Of a stretch of 64,000 nucleotides of DNA, positions 31,746 through 40,178 are shown piece after piece. The stretch lies in the NCBI RefSeq assembly GCF_018070325.1, contig NZ_JAGPXY010000029.1, positions 1-64,000 on the forward strand, in the 5' to 3' direction. The notes under the pieces are model-generated. The model was not told where the DNA came from. It searched no databases and saw only the letters and a program-made list of their open reading frames with translations. The translations under genes and the position numbers were made by a program. This stretch comes from Micromonospora sp. H61 (GTDB lineage: Bacteria > Actinomycetota > Actinomycetes > Mycobacteriales > Micromonosporaceae). Position 1 is the stretch's first letter. Every line of letters starts with the position of its first letter.

Positions 31746-33118
31746 TCGAACGGGGCTCCGGCCGCACCTCCGGCCTCACCGACTGGCACCTCATGGACGT
31801 CAACAGCATGTGGGCCTGCCTCCAGGACCACGACACCGCCAACCACTGGAAACAGGTCGCCGGCTGGCGCAAGGTCTGCGACCTGGCGCAAACCCACCTC
31901 GGCCGCCTCCAGCAGTACCGACGCGGACTCGCCGAGGCATGGCCCCCCGAAACCAGCGCCGCCTCCGGAACGTACCTCGCCGAACTCGACGAACTCATCG
32001 ACAAGGTGCAGCGCACCCACGACGCCGCCGCCGCGAACTACACCGCGCTCTCCGCCGCGACCCAGGCCATCGGCACCACCCGCGCCGCACTCCGCAAGAT
32101 CTACGAGGAGTACGCGACCAAGTTCCAGCAGAAGCAGGCGTACGAGTCGATGGTCGCCGACCCGAAAGCGGTGATGGGCAACCGGGCTACCACGCCGCCT
32201 GTTGCTGATGGGGACCTGGAACGGCTGAACGTGCAGGCCCGATCCATGATGTTCAACCTGAGCGGCGAACTCCAACAAGCCCAAGCAACCCTACAAAAAC
32301 CACCCGCGGCACCCAGGAATGTGCGGCAGCCGGACGACCCCGACGTATATGGCGGTTATTCGGCACCCGCTATTCCGCCGATATTTCCCGTGCCCTTGCC
32401 CACCTCCGCCACTCACCCTCGTGGCGCAAGTGCTCGGCCGGCGAGTTCCGCTGCCCCCGTGATGTCGGGAGTCGGTCCAGTTCTCGGGAGTGCGCCCCCT
32501 GGAATCTCCTCACCGCCCGCTGGGACGACGCCGCCAACCGGTCAAGCACCGGGAGCGGGAGGCCCGCCAATTGCCATTGGCCCTGGCATTACGCCAAGGA
32601 TGCCCTCTGCTTCCATTGGCTCGCCTCCAGCGCTTCCCATGCGAATACCACAACCTGGGAGCCTGTCAAAGCCAGTTAACGGCGGCCCCGAGGCAAACAC
32701 CGCACATCCCGCAACGCCGACCCGCCCGACCCCTTCCGCCGGAGGATTAATCGGAGGCGTCCCGGGCTCAGCCCTAGGCCATCCGGTCAACAACTCTGGC
32801 GCCCCTAGAAGGGTCAATCCGGTAGGCGGGGTCATCGGCGGCGGCGGCGCTGGGACAGCGCCCACCGGTTCGGCTGGAAGTCGGCCGGGCGGGGGACGCA
32901 GCCTCAATGGAGGTGCAAACGGTTTCCCGATTGGCGGTGCACCCGGTCTACCTGGAACCGGTGGCCGCCCAAGGCTTGGGACAGAGGGCGAGGAGCACTC
33001 TCGCTACTGGGATCCGGATAACCCATGGGAGACCGACCAGGGCGTCCCTCCGGTGGTTCGCCCACCAGACAGAGACAATCCGATCGACCCCGGTCCGGCA
33101 ATTGGTTTCGACAGGTGA
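31742..33118 (+). CDS. PPE-like protein with Pro/Gly-rich tail, second gene of the mycosin module
   Basis: Protein of 458 residues. The N-terminal 200 residues are helical, with LAEAWPPETSAASGTYLAELD at the turn, like the WxG/PPE turn of type VII substrates. From about residue 200 it is a low-complexity region of Pro, Gly, Ala and Ser with GGVIGGG-type repeats. It ends YWDPDNPWETDQGVPPVVR, a terminal motif shared by many actinobacterial ESX-associated proteins. The start GTG overlaps the previous stop and its own stop overlaps the mycosin start. From about 32290 the DNA is lower in GC with codons such as ATA, CTA and AAT, unlike the first half. Confidence 0.68.
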   Translation: MIERGSGRTSGLTDWHLMDVNSMWACLQDHDTANHWKQVAGWRKVCDLAQTHLGRLQQYRRGLAEAWPPETSAASGTYLAELDELIDKVQRTHDAAAANYTALSAATQAIGTTRAALRKIYEEYATKFQQKQAYESMVADPKAVMGNRATTPPVADGDLERLNVQARSMMFNLSGELQQAQATLQKPPAAPRNVRQPDDPDVYGGYSAPAIPPIFPVPLPTSATHPRGASARPASSAAPVMSGVGPVLGSAPPGISSPPAGTTPPTGQAPGAGGPPIAIGPGITPRMPSASIGSPPALPMRIPQPGSLSKPVNGGPEANTAHPATPTRPTPSAGGLIGGVPGSALGHPVNNSGAPRRVNPVGGVIGGGGAGTAPTGSAGSRPGGGRSLNGGANGFPIGGAPGLPGTGGRPRLGTEGEEHSRYWDPDNPWETDQGVPPVVRPPDRDNPIDPGPAIGFDR

Positions 33119-34257
33119 TTGAGTCAACCCTGGCGGGCTTTTCCAGACTAGCTCTGGTTGGAGCCTTGTTTCCTGCAAGCCTTGCCGCCCCGCCACAAGA
33201 TGCGGACCTAATACGAGCCGATCAATGGCATCTACCATTCCTGCGAATCGAGCAGGTACATAAATTCAGTCAAGGGGCCGGCGTGATCGTCGCAGTGCCG
33301 GACACTGGAGTTGACCCCCATCCCGACCTGCGCGAGAATTTGCTACCAGGGGCCGACGTAATTCCTGGGGGGAACGGTGACGGGCACCAAGATCGGGATA
33401 GTCATGGAACTTCAATGGCAGGCCTGATCGTCGCGCATGGAAGGACGAACAACCAAGGCGCCCTGGGTATTGCACCAAGAGCAAAGGTCCTTCCAATCCT
33501 CGACACCCCACCTAATGGCGTGGGCAATCCCGACGCACTAGCGTCCGGCATTGAATTCGCCATCGCTGGCGGTGCCGACGTTATCAGTATTTCAGCGGTC
33601 GCCGGTGCCAGCATACGACTTCAGCGAGCGATCAGGGCGGCCCAGGATGCTGACATCGTAGTGGTTGCCGCAGCAGGTAATGCACCTTCTGACACGGGTG
33701 TGCGCTATCCGGCCAGCGAAGAGGGTGTTATCGCGGTTGGAGGTGTCGATCGCGTCGGACAGCATGCCGCCATCTCGGTCACCGGACCGAATATCGATGT
33801 GGTCGCTCCTGCGGTTGACATCTACAGCACCAGCTACGGCGGGAAATACTCGAAGGGGACTGGCACCTCGAGCGCGACGGCGATCGTTGCGGGCGCGGCT
33901 GCGTTGATCAGGTCCAAGTACCCGTATCTGCCGGCCCGGGAGGTGGCGCACCGGCTCACGGCCACCGCCGTCGACAAGGGCCCTCCTGGGCGTGACGACG
34001 AGTACGGCTACGGGGTAATCGATCTTGTGGCGGCGCTGACGGCAGACGTACCGCCGCTCGGGTTTGAATCGGTGAGCGCTCCGGCCGGTGCTGGCCCGAC
34101 CACGACGGCTGGCGCTCAACCGGGTGATGAGAGCGATGGCGCGACCGCGCGTGGCCTGGCCACCCTCGGTGTGCTCGTGGCTGCCGGGGTTGGGTGGGCC
34201 GTGATAGCGCGGCGACGCCGGCGTGGTGATGATCCGCCGCCCAGGATCAGTCGCTGA
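33115..34257 (+). CDS. Type VII secretion-associated subtilisin-like protease (mycosin)
   Basis: Membrane-anchored S8 serine protease of 380 residues. A hydrophobic signal at about 5-25 is followed by the protease domain with Asp63 (PDTGVDPHPDL), His97 (DSHGTSMAG) and Ser252 (GTGTSSATAIVAG), with the oxyanion Asn189 in AAAGNAPSD. One membrane helix lies near residues 347-366 with a short RRRRRG tail. Mycosins process or stabilise ESX secretion machinery at the outer face of the membrane. The GTG overlaps the preceding stop. No eccB, eccC, eccD or eccE gene is in the window, so this is an orphan. GC is low up to about 33860, then returns to normal. Confidence 0.88.
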   Translation: MIESTLAGFSRLALVGALFPASLAAPPQDADLIRADQWHLPFLRIEQVHKFSQGAGVIVAVPDTGVDPHPDLRENLLPGADVIPGGNGDGHQDRDSHGTSMAGLIVAHGRTNNQGALGIAPRAKVLPILDTPPNGVGNPDALASGIEFAIAGGADVISISAVAGASIRLQRAIRAAQDADIVVVAAAGNAPSDTGVRYPASEEGVIAVGGVDRVGQHAAISVTGPNIDVVAPAVDIYSTSYGGKYSKGTGTSSATAIVAGAAALIRSKYPYLPAREVAHRLTATAVDKGPPGRDDEYGYGVIDLVAALTADVPPLGFESVSAPAGAGPTTTAGAQPGDESDGATARGLATLGVLVAAGVGWAVIARRRRRGDDPPPRISR

Positions 34258-34268
34258 TTGATCAGCGA
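34251..34268 (+). terminator. Hairpin at the mycosin stop codon
   Basis: Eight-bp perfect inverted repeat TCGCTGAT/ATCAGCGA with a two-base loop that includes the stop codon. Confidence 0.45.
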
Positions 34269-34381
34269 AGCGGTGGTCCACTCGACTTTCAGGAAACCGC
34301 GCCCGCTCGACTGCCCGACCACATGGCCGCGCTGGGCGGGGTGTCGGTCTTGGTGGGGGGCTGGGCGGTAACGTCGGGTTG

Positions 34382-35050
34382 GTGTCTGAGACTTTGCCGC
34401 TCCGCCTCGTGCTCGCATCGGCGAGCCCTGCCCGTCGTAAGTTGCTCCAGGCTGCTGGCGTCGAGCCGGAGGTGCTGGTCAGTGGGGTGGATGAGTCCCT
34501 GGTGGTGACCGAGCGGGCCGAGGAGTTGTGCCTGGAGTTGGCTCGCCTGAAGGCGCAGGCGGTGTTGACCCGGCTGAACCCGACCGCCGATCAACGGACG
34601 TTGGTGATCGGCTGCGACTCGGTGCTCGCCTTCGACGGGGAGATCCTCGGCAAGCCGGCGGATGCGGCTGACGCGACCCGGCGGTGGCTGCGGATGCGGG
34701 GACGCAGCGGTGTTCTGCACAGCGGGCACTGCCTGGTCGACGTTGCTGCGGGCCGGCGCGCAGAGGCGGTCGCGTCGACCACTGTCCACTTCGCTGACAT
34801 CAGTGACGACGAGATCGCCGCGTACGTGGCCACTGGTGAGCCGCTGGCGGTAGCCGGCGCGTTCACGATCGACGGGCTGGGTGGGCCGTTCGTGGAGCGG
34901 ATCGAGGGTGACCCGGGGACGGTGGTCGGGCTGTCGATGCCGCTGCTGCGCCGGCTCCTCGCCGAGCTGGATCTGCGGATCACCGACCTGTGGACGACTG
35001 TCGCGCCGGGCGGCCAAACGGTCGAGCCGCTCGGTAACGTCCGGTCATGA
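34382..35050 (+). CDS. maf: Maf-like nucleoside triphosphate pyrophosphatase
   Basis: Hydrolyses non-canonical or excess nucleoside triphosphates to monophosphates; 222 residues. The N-terminal LVLASASPARRKLL is the family signature, followed by the catalytic VIGCDSVLAFDGEILGKP, and IDGLGGPFVERIEGDPGTVVGLS near the C-terminus. I chose GTG 34382 because TAACGT (34369-34374) lies 7 nt upstream; a TTG three bases earlier is also in frame. Its stop overlaps the methyltransferase start (ATGA). In related genomes maf sits between accE and the biotinylated carboxylase gene, which also holds here if the inserted genes are ignored. Confidence 0.93.
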   Translation: MSETLPLRLVLASASPARRKLLQAAGVEPEVLVSGVDESLVVTERAEELCLELARLKAQAVLTRLNPTADQRTLVIGCDSVLAFDGEILGKPADAADATRRWLRMRGRSGVLHSGHCLVDVAAGRRAEAVASTTVHFADISDDEIAAYVATGEPLAVAGAFTIDGLGGPFVERIEGDPGTVVGLSMPLLRRLLAELDLRITDLWTTVAPGGQTVEPLGNVRS

Positions 35051-35700
35051 CCACCAAGTCGATCCCGCTCACCAACGAGCTGCACGCTTATCTGGTCGCA
35101 CACGGCTCCCCGCCGGACGAGATCATCCTTGACCTGGCCGAGGAGACCCGGTCGGTGCTGCCGGAGCACGCCACCATGCAGGTGGCACCGGAGCAGGCCG
35201 CGTTCCTGACGTTCCTCACCCGGCTGCTCGACGTGCGGCAGGCCGTCGAGGTCGGCACGTTCACCGGGCTCTCGTCGTTGGCGATCGCCCGCGGGTTGCC
35301 CAAGGGTGGGCGACTGACCTGCTTCGACATCTCCGAGGAGTTCACCGGCATCGCCCGACGTTATTGGGCGCGGGCCGGCGTGCAGGATCTGATCGACCTG
35401 CGCATCGGCCCGGCCGCGGACGGGCTGCGGGAGTTGCCGCACGAGCGGCACCTGGACTTCGCGTTCATCGACGCGGACAAGACCGGCTACCCGATCTACT
35501 GGGCGGAGTTGGTGCCCCGGATGCGTCCGGGTGGGGTGATCGCCGTCGACAACGTGTTGCGGGGCGGGCGGGTCATCGCCCCGCAGGACGCCAATGACCG
35601 GGCCATCGCCGCGTTCAACGACGAGGTTCTCGCGGACGTGCGGGTGGACCCGGTGATGCTGCCGATCGCGGACGGCCTGACCCTCGCCCGGGTCCGCTGA
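35047..35700 (+). CDS. Class I SAM-dependent O-methyltransferase (caffeoyl-CoA OMT-like)
   Basis: Methyltransferase of 217 residues. The SAM-binding motif VEVGTFTGLSSLAIARGLP is near residue 67, the acidic CFDISEEF near 95, and the metal-binding DFAFIDADK near residue 138 with DNVLRGG. These match the cation-dependent caffeoyl-CoA O-methyltransferase family, which in bacteria methylates catechol-type small molecules. The substrate is unknown. It is translationally coupled to maf by an ATGA overlap and ends before a bidirectional terminator. Confidence 0.9.
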   Translation: MTTKSIPLTNELHAYLVAHGSPPDEIILDLAEETRSVLPEHATMQVAPEQAAFLTFLTRLLDVRQAVEVGTFTGLSSLAIARGLPKGGRLTCFDISEEFTGIARRYWARAGVQDLIDLRIGPAADGLRELPHERHLDFAFIDADKTGYPIYWAELVPRMRPGGVIAVDNVLRGGRVIAPQDANDRAIAAFNDEVLADVRVDPVMLPIADGLTLARVR

Positions 35701-35726
35701 CCGTCGGCAACCACCGAACACGGCTG

Positions 35727-35756
35727 TTGGGGTGTCCCCACCCAGGGACACCCCAA
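35727..35756. terminator. Bidirectional hairpin terminator
   Basis: Perfect 12-bp stem TTGGGGTGTCCC/GGGACACCCCAA with a six-base loop between the convergent methyltransferase and ABC permease genes. Confidence 0.8.
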
Positions 35757-35771
35757 TAGCAAAAGCCAGCG

Positions 35772-36527
35772 TCAGCGGACGCTGCGGGCGAACTGGCGGG
35801 CGGCCCAGTAGACGCCCAGCGCGGCGAGGACCGCGGTGATGCTGAGGCCCTGCCAGACCTTGTCGCTGCCCAGGTCACCGGCGAACAGTGCCCGGGTGCC
35901 GTCGACCGCCCAGGAGAACGGGTTCCAGTTGGCGATGCCCTGCAGCCAGCCGGGTGCGAAGGTCAGCGGCAGCAGGATGCCGGAGAGCAGCAGCACCGGC
36001 TGCGCCACGGTGTTCATCAGCGGGGCCAGCGCGTCCTCACTCTTGACCTTGAGGGCGACGCCGTAGGAGACGGCCGAGGTCATGAGGGCGATCAGGGCGA
36101 GCATCAGGTACGCCAGCAGCAGGTCCCCGATGAACACCCGTAGGTCGAAGATGAGCGCCAAGAGCGTGATGATGACCGCCTGCACCAGGAGCGAGACCAC
36201 GTCGCGCAGCGAGCGGCCGAGCAGCAGGGCGAGCCGGCTGATCGGGGTGACCCGGGAGCGTTCGATGACGCCGGCTCGCAGCTCGGCGATCAGGCCGAAG
36301 CCTTGGAACAGGCCACCGAAGATGGCCAGCAGCACCAGCAGACCCGGTACGAAGATCTTGTAGGCGGCGGCCTGGGTGGGCGCGTTCAGTGCGGGCTTGA
36401 GCAGCGGGGCGAAGAGCAGCAGGTACATGACCGGCTGGAACACGCCGACGAAGACCCAGACCGGGTTGCGTAGCAGGAGTTGGATCTGGCGCTGGAAGAT
36501 CAGCCACGTGTCACGGGCGAATTTCAT
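35772..36527 (-). CDS. ABC-2 type permease (DrrB-like)
   Basis: Membrane subunit of 251 residues with six predicted segments and the ABC-2 permease signature around LLPLTFAPGWLQGIANWNPFSWAVDGTRALF. It begins with the usual amphipathic helix (MKFARDTWLIFQRQIQLLLRNP). With the ATPase upstream it forms a DrrAB-type exporter, a class that moves hydrophobic drugs or lipids out of the cell. It follows the ATPase gene by 18 bp in the same operon. The PadR gene upstream suggests induction by the exported compound. Confidence 0.92.
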   Translation of the reverse strand: MKFARDTWLIFQRQIQLLLRNPVWVFVGVFQPVMYLLLFAPLLKPALNAPTQAAAYKIFVPGLLVLLAIFGGLFQGFGLIAELRAGVIERSRVTPISRLALLLGRSLRDVVSLLVQAVIITLLALIFDLRVFIGDLLLAYLMLALIALMTSAVSYGVALKVKSEDALAPLMNTVAQPVLLLSGILLPLTFAPGWLQGIANWNPFSWAVDGTRALFAGDLGSDKVWQGLSITAVLAALGVYWAARQFARSVR

Positions 36528-36545
36528 GAGAGTCGTCTCCGGTGG

Positions 36546-37505
36546 TCAGGACTCGCGCAGCGAGCGGCCGGTCTTGGTGAGGAAGACGTCGTCCAGGCTG
36601 GGTCGGTGCAGCTCGATCGAGCGCAGCTCCAGCCCGGCGTGGTCGAGTCGGCGCAGCACCTGCGGAATGGCGGTGGCCCCCTCGTCGACGTAGAGGCGCA
36701 GGCCGCCCTCGTCGACCGTCTCCAGCTTGTTGACGTACGGCTCGCCGTCGAGCGTCTGGGCGGCCTGCGGGGTGGCGGCCAGGTCGAGACCGACCAGCAC
36801 CACGTCGCCGGAGATCTCCCGCTTGAGCTCGGTTGGTGTGCCCTCGGCCACCACCTCGCCGTTGTCCATGATCGCGATCCGGTCGCAGAGCGCGTCGGCC
36901 TCGTCCAGGTAGTGCGTGGTGATGAAGACGGTCATCCCGTCGGCGCGGAGCCGGCGGATCTCGTCCCACATGTGGGCGCGGCTCTGCGGGTCGAGGCCGG
37001 TGGTCGGCTCGTCCAGGAAGACGATCTTCGGCTCGTGGATGATGCCGAGGGCGATCTCCACCCGGCGACGCTGGCCGCCGGAGTAGGTCTTGCACTTGCG
37101 GTCCGCGTACTCGGTGAGCTGGAAGGCGTCCAGTGCGCGGGCGGCACGCCGCTGCGCGTCGGCCTTGCTGATGCCGTACATCCGGGCGTGCAGCACCAGC
37201 TCTTCGCGGGCGGTGGACTCGTCCCAGGTGCTGCCGCCCTGCGGGACGTACCCGATGCGGCGGCGCACCTCGGCCGGGTCCTTGCGCAGGTCGGCGCCCG
37301 CGATGGTGGCCTCGCCGCCGTCCGGCTCGATCAGCGTGGCGAGCATCCGCAGCGTGGTGGTCTTGCCGGCGCCGTTCGGGCCGAGGAAGCCGAAGATCTC
37401 GCCCTTGGCAACGTCAAGGTCGACGCCCCGCACGGCGTCCACCGTCTTCGTCTCTCGACCCGCGCGGGAGCGGAACGACTTCCGCAGCCCCCTGGTCTCG
37501 ATCAT
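36546..37505 (-). CDS. ABC transporter ATPase (DrrA-like)
   Basis: ATP-binding subunit of 319 residues. Walker A GPNGAGKTT is near residue 43, the Q-loop in YVPQGG, the signature YSGGQRRRVEIALGI near 140, Walker B IVFLDEPTTGLDP near 160, and the H-loop Thr-His in FITTHYLDEAD. The C-terminal 90 residues are the DrrA-specific regulatory domain ending with LDDVFLTKTGRSL. It pairs with the permease downstream. A promoter with TTGACT about 110 bp upstream overlaps a sequence shared with the PadR promoter, so the exporter is probably repressed by PadR. Confidence 0.93.
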   Translation of the reverse strand: MIETRGLRKSFRSRAGRETKTVDAVRGVDLDVAKGEIFGFLGPNGAGKTTTLRMLATLIEPDGGEATIAGADLRKDPAEVRRRIGYVPQGGSTWDESTAREELVLHARMYGISKADAQRRAARALDAFQLTEYADRKCKTYSGGQRRRVEIALGIIHEPKIVFLDEPTTGLDPQSRAHMWDEIRRLRADGMTVFITTHYLDEADALCDRIAIMDNGEVVAEGTPTELKREISGDVVLVGLDLAATPQAAQTLDGEPYVNKLETVDEGGLRLYVDEGATAIPQVLRRLDHAGLELRSIELHRPSLDDVFLTKTGRSLRES

Positions 37506-37611
37506 TTCTGCTCCTGGTCGTTCGGGCCGGTCGGGCCGGCCGTCGAGTGGGACGACGCCGGACGGCGCACTCCCCCGCTGTGCCGCCAGCAGGCTAACGC
37601 GATATAGCTTT

Positions 37612-37620
37612 TTTAGTCAA
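37612..37620. promoter_or_regulatory. Candidate PadR operator at the ABC transporter promoter
   Basis: TTTAGTCAA, in an A/T-rich patch between the PadR stop and the ABC ATPase start. Read on the minus strand it contains a -35-like TTGACT, with TAGCCT 18 bp downstream as -10. The same nine bases occur at the PadR promoter. Confidence 0.45.
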
Positions 37621-37626
37621 CGTTGA

Positions 37627-38253
37627 TTATTCCGCGTTGGTGTCGGACGGCTCCAGACCGTCCCTCCACCCCGACCAACCCTGCGCTTCATCCAGCTCAG
37701 CAGGCAGGTACGACACTCCGGAATCGATCCGCTCCGCGATTCGCTCGCACCAGCTCATCTCCGCCTCCGCCCGCGCCGACCACAACTCGAACATCCAGCC
37801 CACGTGCGCCGGCTTGCGGTTGCGCACCCAGTCCGACTCCAGCGAGGCGCGCATGGACTCGACGCCAGCGCGCAGCAGGTTGGCCCGGTTACGCAGGGCG
37901 GCGGCCGCCTCGGCGCGTGGCATGGCCGGCAGGAAGGAGAAGGCCGCCACGAACGGGTCGACGGGCTCGCTGATGGTCCACCAGGAGTTGCGCAGCAGCG
38001 TCTCGAACTCGTCCTCCCCCTTGACCGTCACCTCGTACGTGGTCCGTGCCGGACGGGCCCCCACCTGCTCGGTCGCGACGGCGCGGAGCAGCCCTTCCTC
38101 GGTGAGCTTGCGCAGGGCGTGATAGATCGATCCGGGCTGTACGTTCGCCCACTTGTCGGCGCTCCAGCTCAGCAGCTCACGGCGTACGTCGTAGCCGTGC
38201 ACGGGCTGCATCCACCGCACCAGACCGAGAATCATCATCCGAGTCGAAGACAC
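37627..38253 (-). CDS. PadR family transcriptional regulator
   Basis: Repressor of 208 residues. The winged helix (about 5-80) has ILGLVRWMQPVHGYDVRRELL and QPGSIYHALRKLTEEGLLR. A long helical C-terminal dimerisation domain (about 95-195) places it in the larger PadR-s1 class. TACGCT (38260-38265) lies 6 nt before the GTG, so the message is probably leaderless. Just upstream is TTGACTAAA, also found at the ABC promoter. The gene precedes the DrrAB-type transporter in the same direction, a standard layout for ligand-induced multidrug exporters. Confidence 0.9.
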   Translation of the reverse strand: MSSTRMMILGLVRWMQPVHGYDVRRELLSWSADKWANVQPGSIYHALRKLTEEGLLRAVATEQVGARPARTTYEVTVKGEDEFETLLRNSWWTISEPVDPFVAAFSFLPAMPRAEAAAALRNRANLLRAGVESMRASLESDWVRNRKPAHVGWMFELWSARAEAEMSWCERIAERIDSGVSYLPAELDEAQGWSGWRDGLEPSDTNAE

Positions 38254-38275
38254 CCGACAAGCGTAATAGCCAAGT

Positions 38276-38284
38276 TTGACTAAA
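38276..38284. promoter_or_regulatory. Candidate PadR operator at the padR promoter
   Basis: TTGACTAAA, the complement of the element at 37612-37620, just upstream of the PadR -10 box. Two copies placed at the regulator and target promoters suggest auto- and target regulation. Confidence 0.45.
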
Positions 38285-38388
38285 CCGTGGCCGGCTCAGT
38301 GCGGCATCCCACACTGAGCGATCGTTAGGGCCGCCGTGGGTGGCCGATACACTCCCCGTCAGTAACCTGCCCGGGAGGAGCCACGAAG

Positions 38389-40137
38389 GTGCGCAAGGTA
38401 CTCATCGCCAACCGCGGCGAGATCGCCGTCCGGGTGATCCGCGCGTGCCGCGACGCCGGCCTGGGCAGCGTCGCCGTGTACGCGGACTCCGACCGCGACG
38501 CCCTGCACGCCACCCTCGCGGACGAGGCGTACGCGCTCGGCGGGGACAGCGCGACCGAGACCTACCTGCGCATCGACAAGCTGCTCGACGTCGCCGCTCG
38601 GGCCGGCGCCGACGCCGTACACCCGGGTTACGGCTTCCTCAGTGAGAACGCCGACTTCGCCCAGGCCGTCATCGACGCCGGGCTGACCTGGATCGGCCCC
38701 ACCCCGCAGGCGATCCGCGACCTGGGCGACAAGGTCACCGCCCGGCACATCGCCCAGCGGGCCGGCGCACCGCTGGTCCCCGGCACCCCGGACCCGGTGG
38801 CCAGCCCGGACGAGGTGATGGCCTTCGCCGTCGACCACGGCCTGCCGGTCGCCATCAAGGCCGCCTTCGGTGGCGGCGGGCGCGGCCTCAAGGTCGCCCG
38901 CACGATGGAGGAGATCCCCCAGCTGTTCGAGTCGGCCACCCGGGAGGCGGTCGCGGCGTTCGGTCGGGGCGAGTGCTTCGTCGAGCGGTACCTCGACCAG
39001 CCCCGGCACGTCGAGGCGCAGGTCCTCGCCGACCAGCACGGCAACGTGATCGTGGTGGGCACCCGGGACTGCTCGTTGCAGCGGCGTCACCAGAAGCTCG
39101 TCGAGGAGGCGCCCGCGCCGTTCCTCACCGACGCCCAGCGCGCGCAGATCCACGAGAGCGCCAAGGCGATCTGCCGCGAGGCCGGCTACCACGGCGCCGG
39201 CACCGTGGAATACCTGGTCGGCGTCGACGGCACCATCTCCTTCCTGGAGGTCAACACCCGACTTCAGGTCGAGCACCCGGTCACCGAGGAGACCGCCGGC
39301 GTCGACCTGGTCCGCGAGCAGTTCCGGATCGCCGACGGCGAGAAACTGCGGATCACGGAGGACCCGACGCCGCGCGGGCACGCGATCGAGTTCCGGATCA
39401 ACGGCGAGGACCCGGGCCGCAACTTCCTGCCCGCCCCCGGCACTGTCACCGCGCTACGCCTGCCCAGCGGGCCGGGTGTGCGGGTCGACACCGGCATCTC
39501 GGCCGGCGACGTGATCGGCGGCAACTTCGACTCACTGCTCGCCAAGGTGATCATCACGGGTGAGACGCGGACCGAGGCGCTGGAGCGCGCCCGCCGCGCG
39601 TTGGACGAGATGGTCCTCGACGGGATGGCCACCGCGCTGCCGTTCCACCGGCTCGTCGTGCGGGACGAGGCGTTCACCGCCGAGCCGTTCACAGTGCACA
39701 CCCGGTGGATCGAGACCGAGTTCCACAACACCGTGCCGCCGTTCACCGCCGCCGCCGGCGCCGCCGACGCGCCGGCCGAACGCGACACCGTCGTGGTCGA
39801 GGTGGGCGGCAAGCGCATCGAGGTCAGCCTCCCCGCTGGCTTCGGCGGGAGTACGACCACCGCGGCACCCGCCGCCCGCAAGCCGACCCGGCGCGGCGGC
39901 GCCAAGGCCGGTGCCCCGGTCGGCGGCGACGCGCTCGCCTCGCCGATGCAGGGCACCATCGTCAAGATCGCGGTGGCGGACGGCGACACGGTGGCCGAGG
40001 GCGACCTGGTCGTGGTGCTGGAGGCGATGAAGATGGAGCAGCCGCTGCACGCGCACAAGGCGGGCACGGTCAGCGGTCTCAGCGCCGAGGTCGGCGCCGT
40101 GATCACGGCCGGTGCCCCCATCTGCACCATCGCCTGA
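38389..40137 (+). CDS. accA: Acyl-CoA carboxylase alpha subunit: biotin carboxylase fused to biotin carrier domain
   Basis: Carboxylates its own biotin with bicarbonate and ATP, then presents it to AccD; 582 residues. The N-terminal biotin carboxylase starts RKVLIANRGEIAVRVIRACRD. The ATP-grasp loop AFGGGGRGLKVA and EVNTRLQVEHPVTEE follow. An Ala/Pro linker (about 450-505) leads to the carrier domain, whose biotin is attached to Lys548 in EAMKMEQ. GGGAGGAG lies about 9 nt before the GTG. BirA (21148), AccD (22108) and AccE (31001) in the window are its partners. A 24-bp sequence spanning its stop codon is duplicated directly downstream. Confidence 0.95.
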   Translation: MRKVLIANRGEIAVRVIRACRDAGLGSVAVYADSDRDALHATLADEAYALGGDSATETYLRIDKLLDVAARAGADAVHPGYGFLSENADFAQAVIDAGLTWIGPTPQAIRDLGDKVTARHIAQRAGAPLVPGTPDPVASPDEVMAFAVDHGLPVAIKAAFGGGGRGLKVARTMEEIPQLFESATREAVAAFGRGECFVERYLDQPRHVEAQVLADQHGNVIVVGTRDCSLQRRHQKLVEEAPAPFLTDAQRAQIHESAKAICREAGYHGAGTVEYLVGVDGTISFLEVNTRLQVEHPVTEETAGVDLVREQFRIADGEKLRITEDPTPRGHAIEFRINGEDPGRNFLPAPGTVTALRLPSGPGVRVDTGISAGDVIGGNFDSLLAKVIITGETRTEALERARRALDEMVLDGMATALPFHRLVVRDEAFTAEPFTVHTRWIETEFHNTVPPFTAAAGAADAPAERDTVVVEVGGKRIEVSLPAGFGGSTTTAAPAARKPTRRGGAKAGAPVGGDALASPMQGTIVKIAVADGDTVAEGDLVVVLEAMKMEQPLHAHKAGTVSGLSAEVGAVITAGAPICTIA

Positions 40138-40170
40138 GCGCCCGACTCTGCACCATCGCCTGAGCGCCCG
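40121..40170. repeat. Tandem duplication spanning the accA stop codon
   Basis: A 24-base unit beginning TCTGCACCATCGCCTGAG occurs at 40121-40144 and again, unchanged, at 40147-40170. It copies the last five codons and the stop of accA into the gap before lysG. Confidence 0.85.
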
Positions 40171-40178
40171 GCGGGCGG

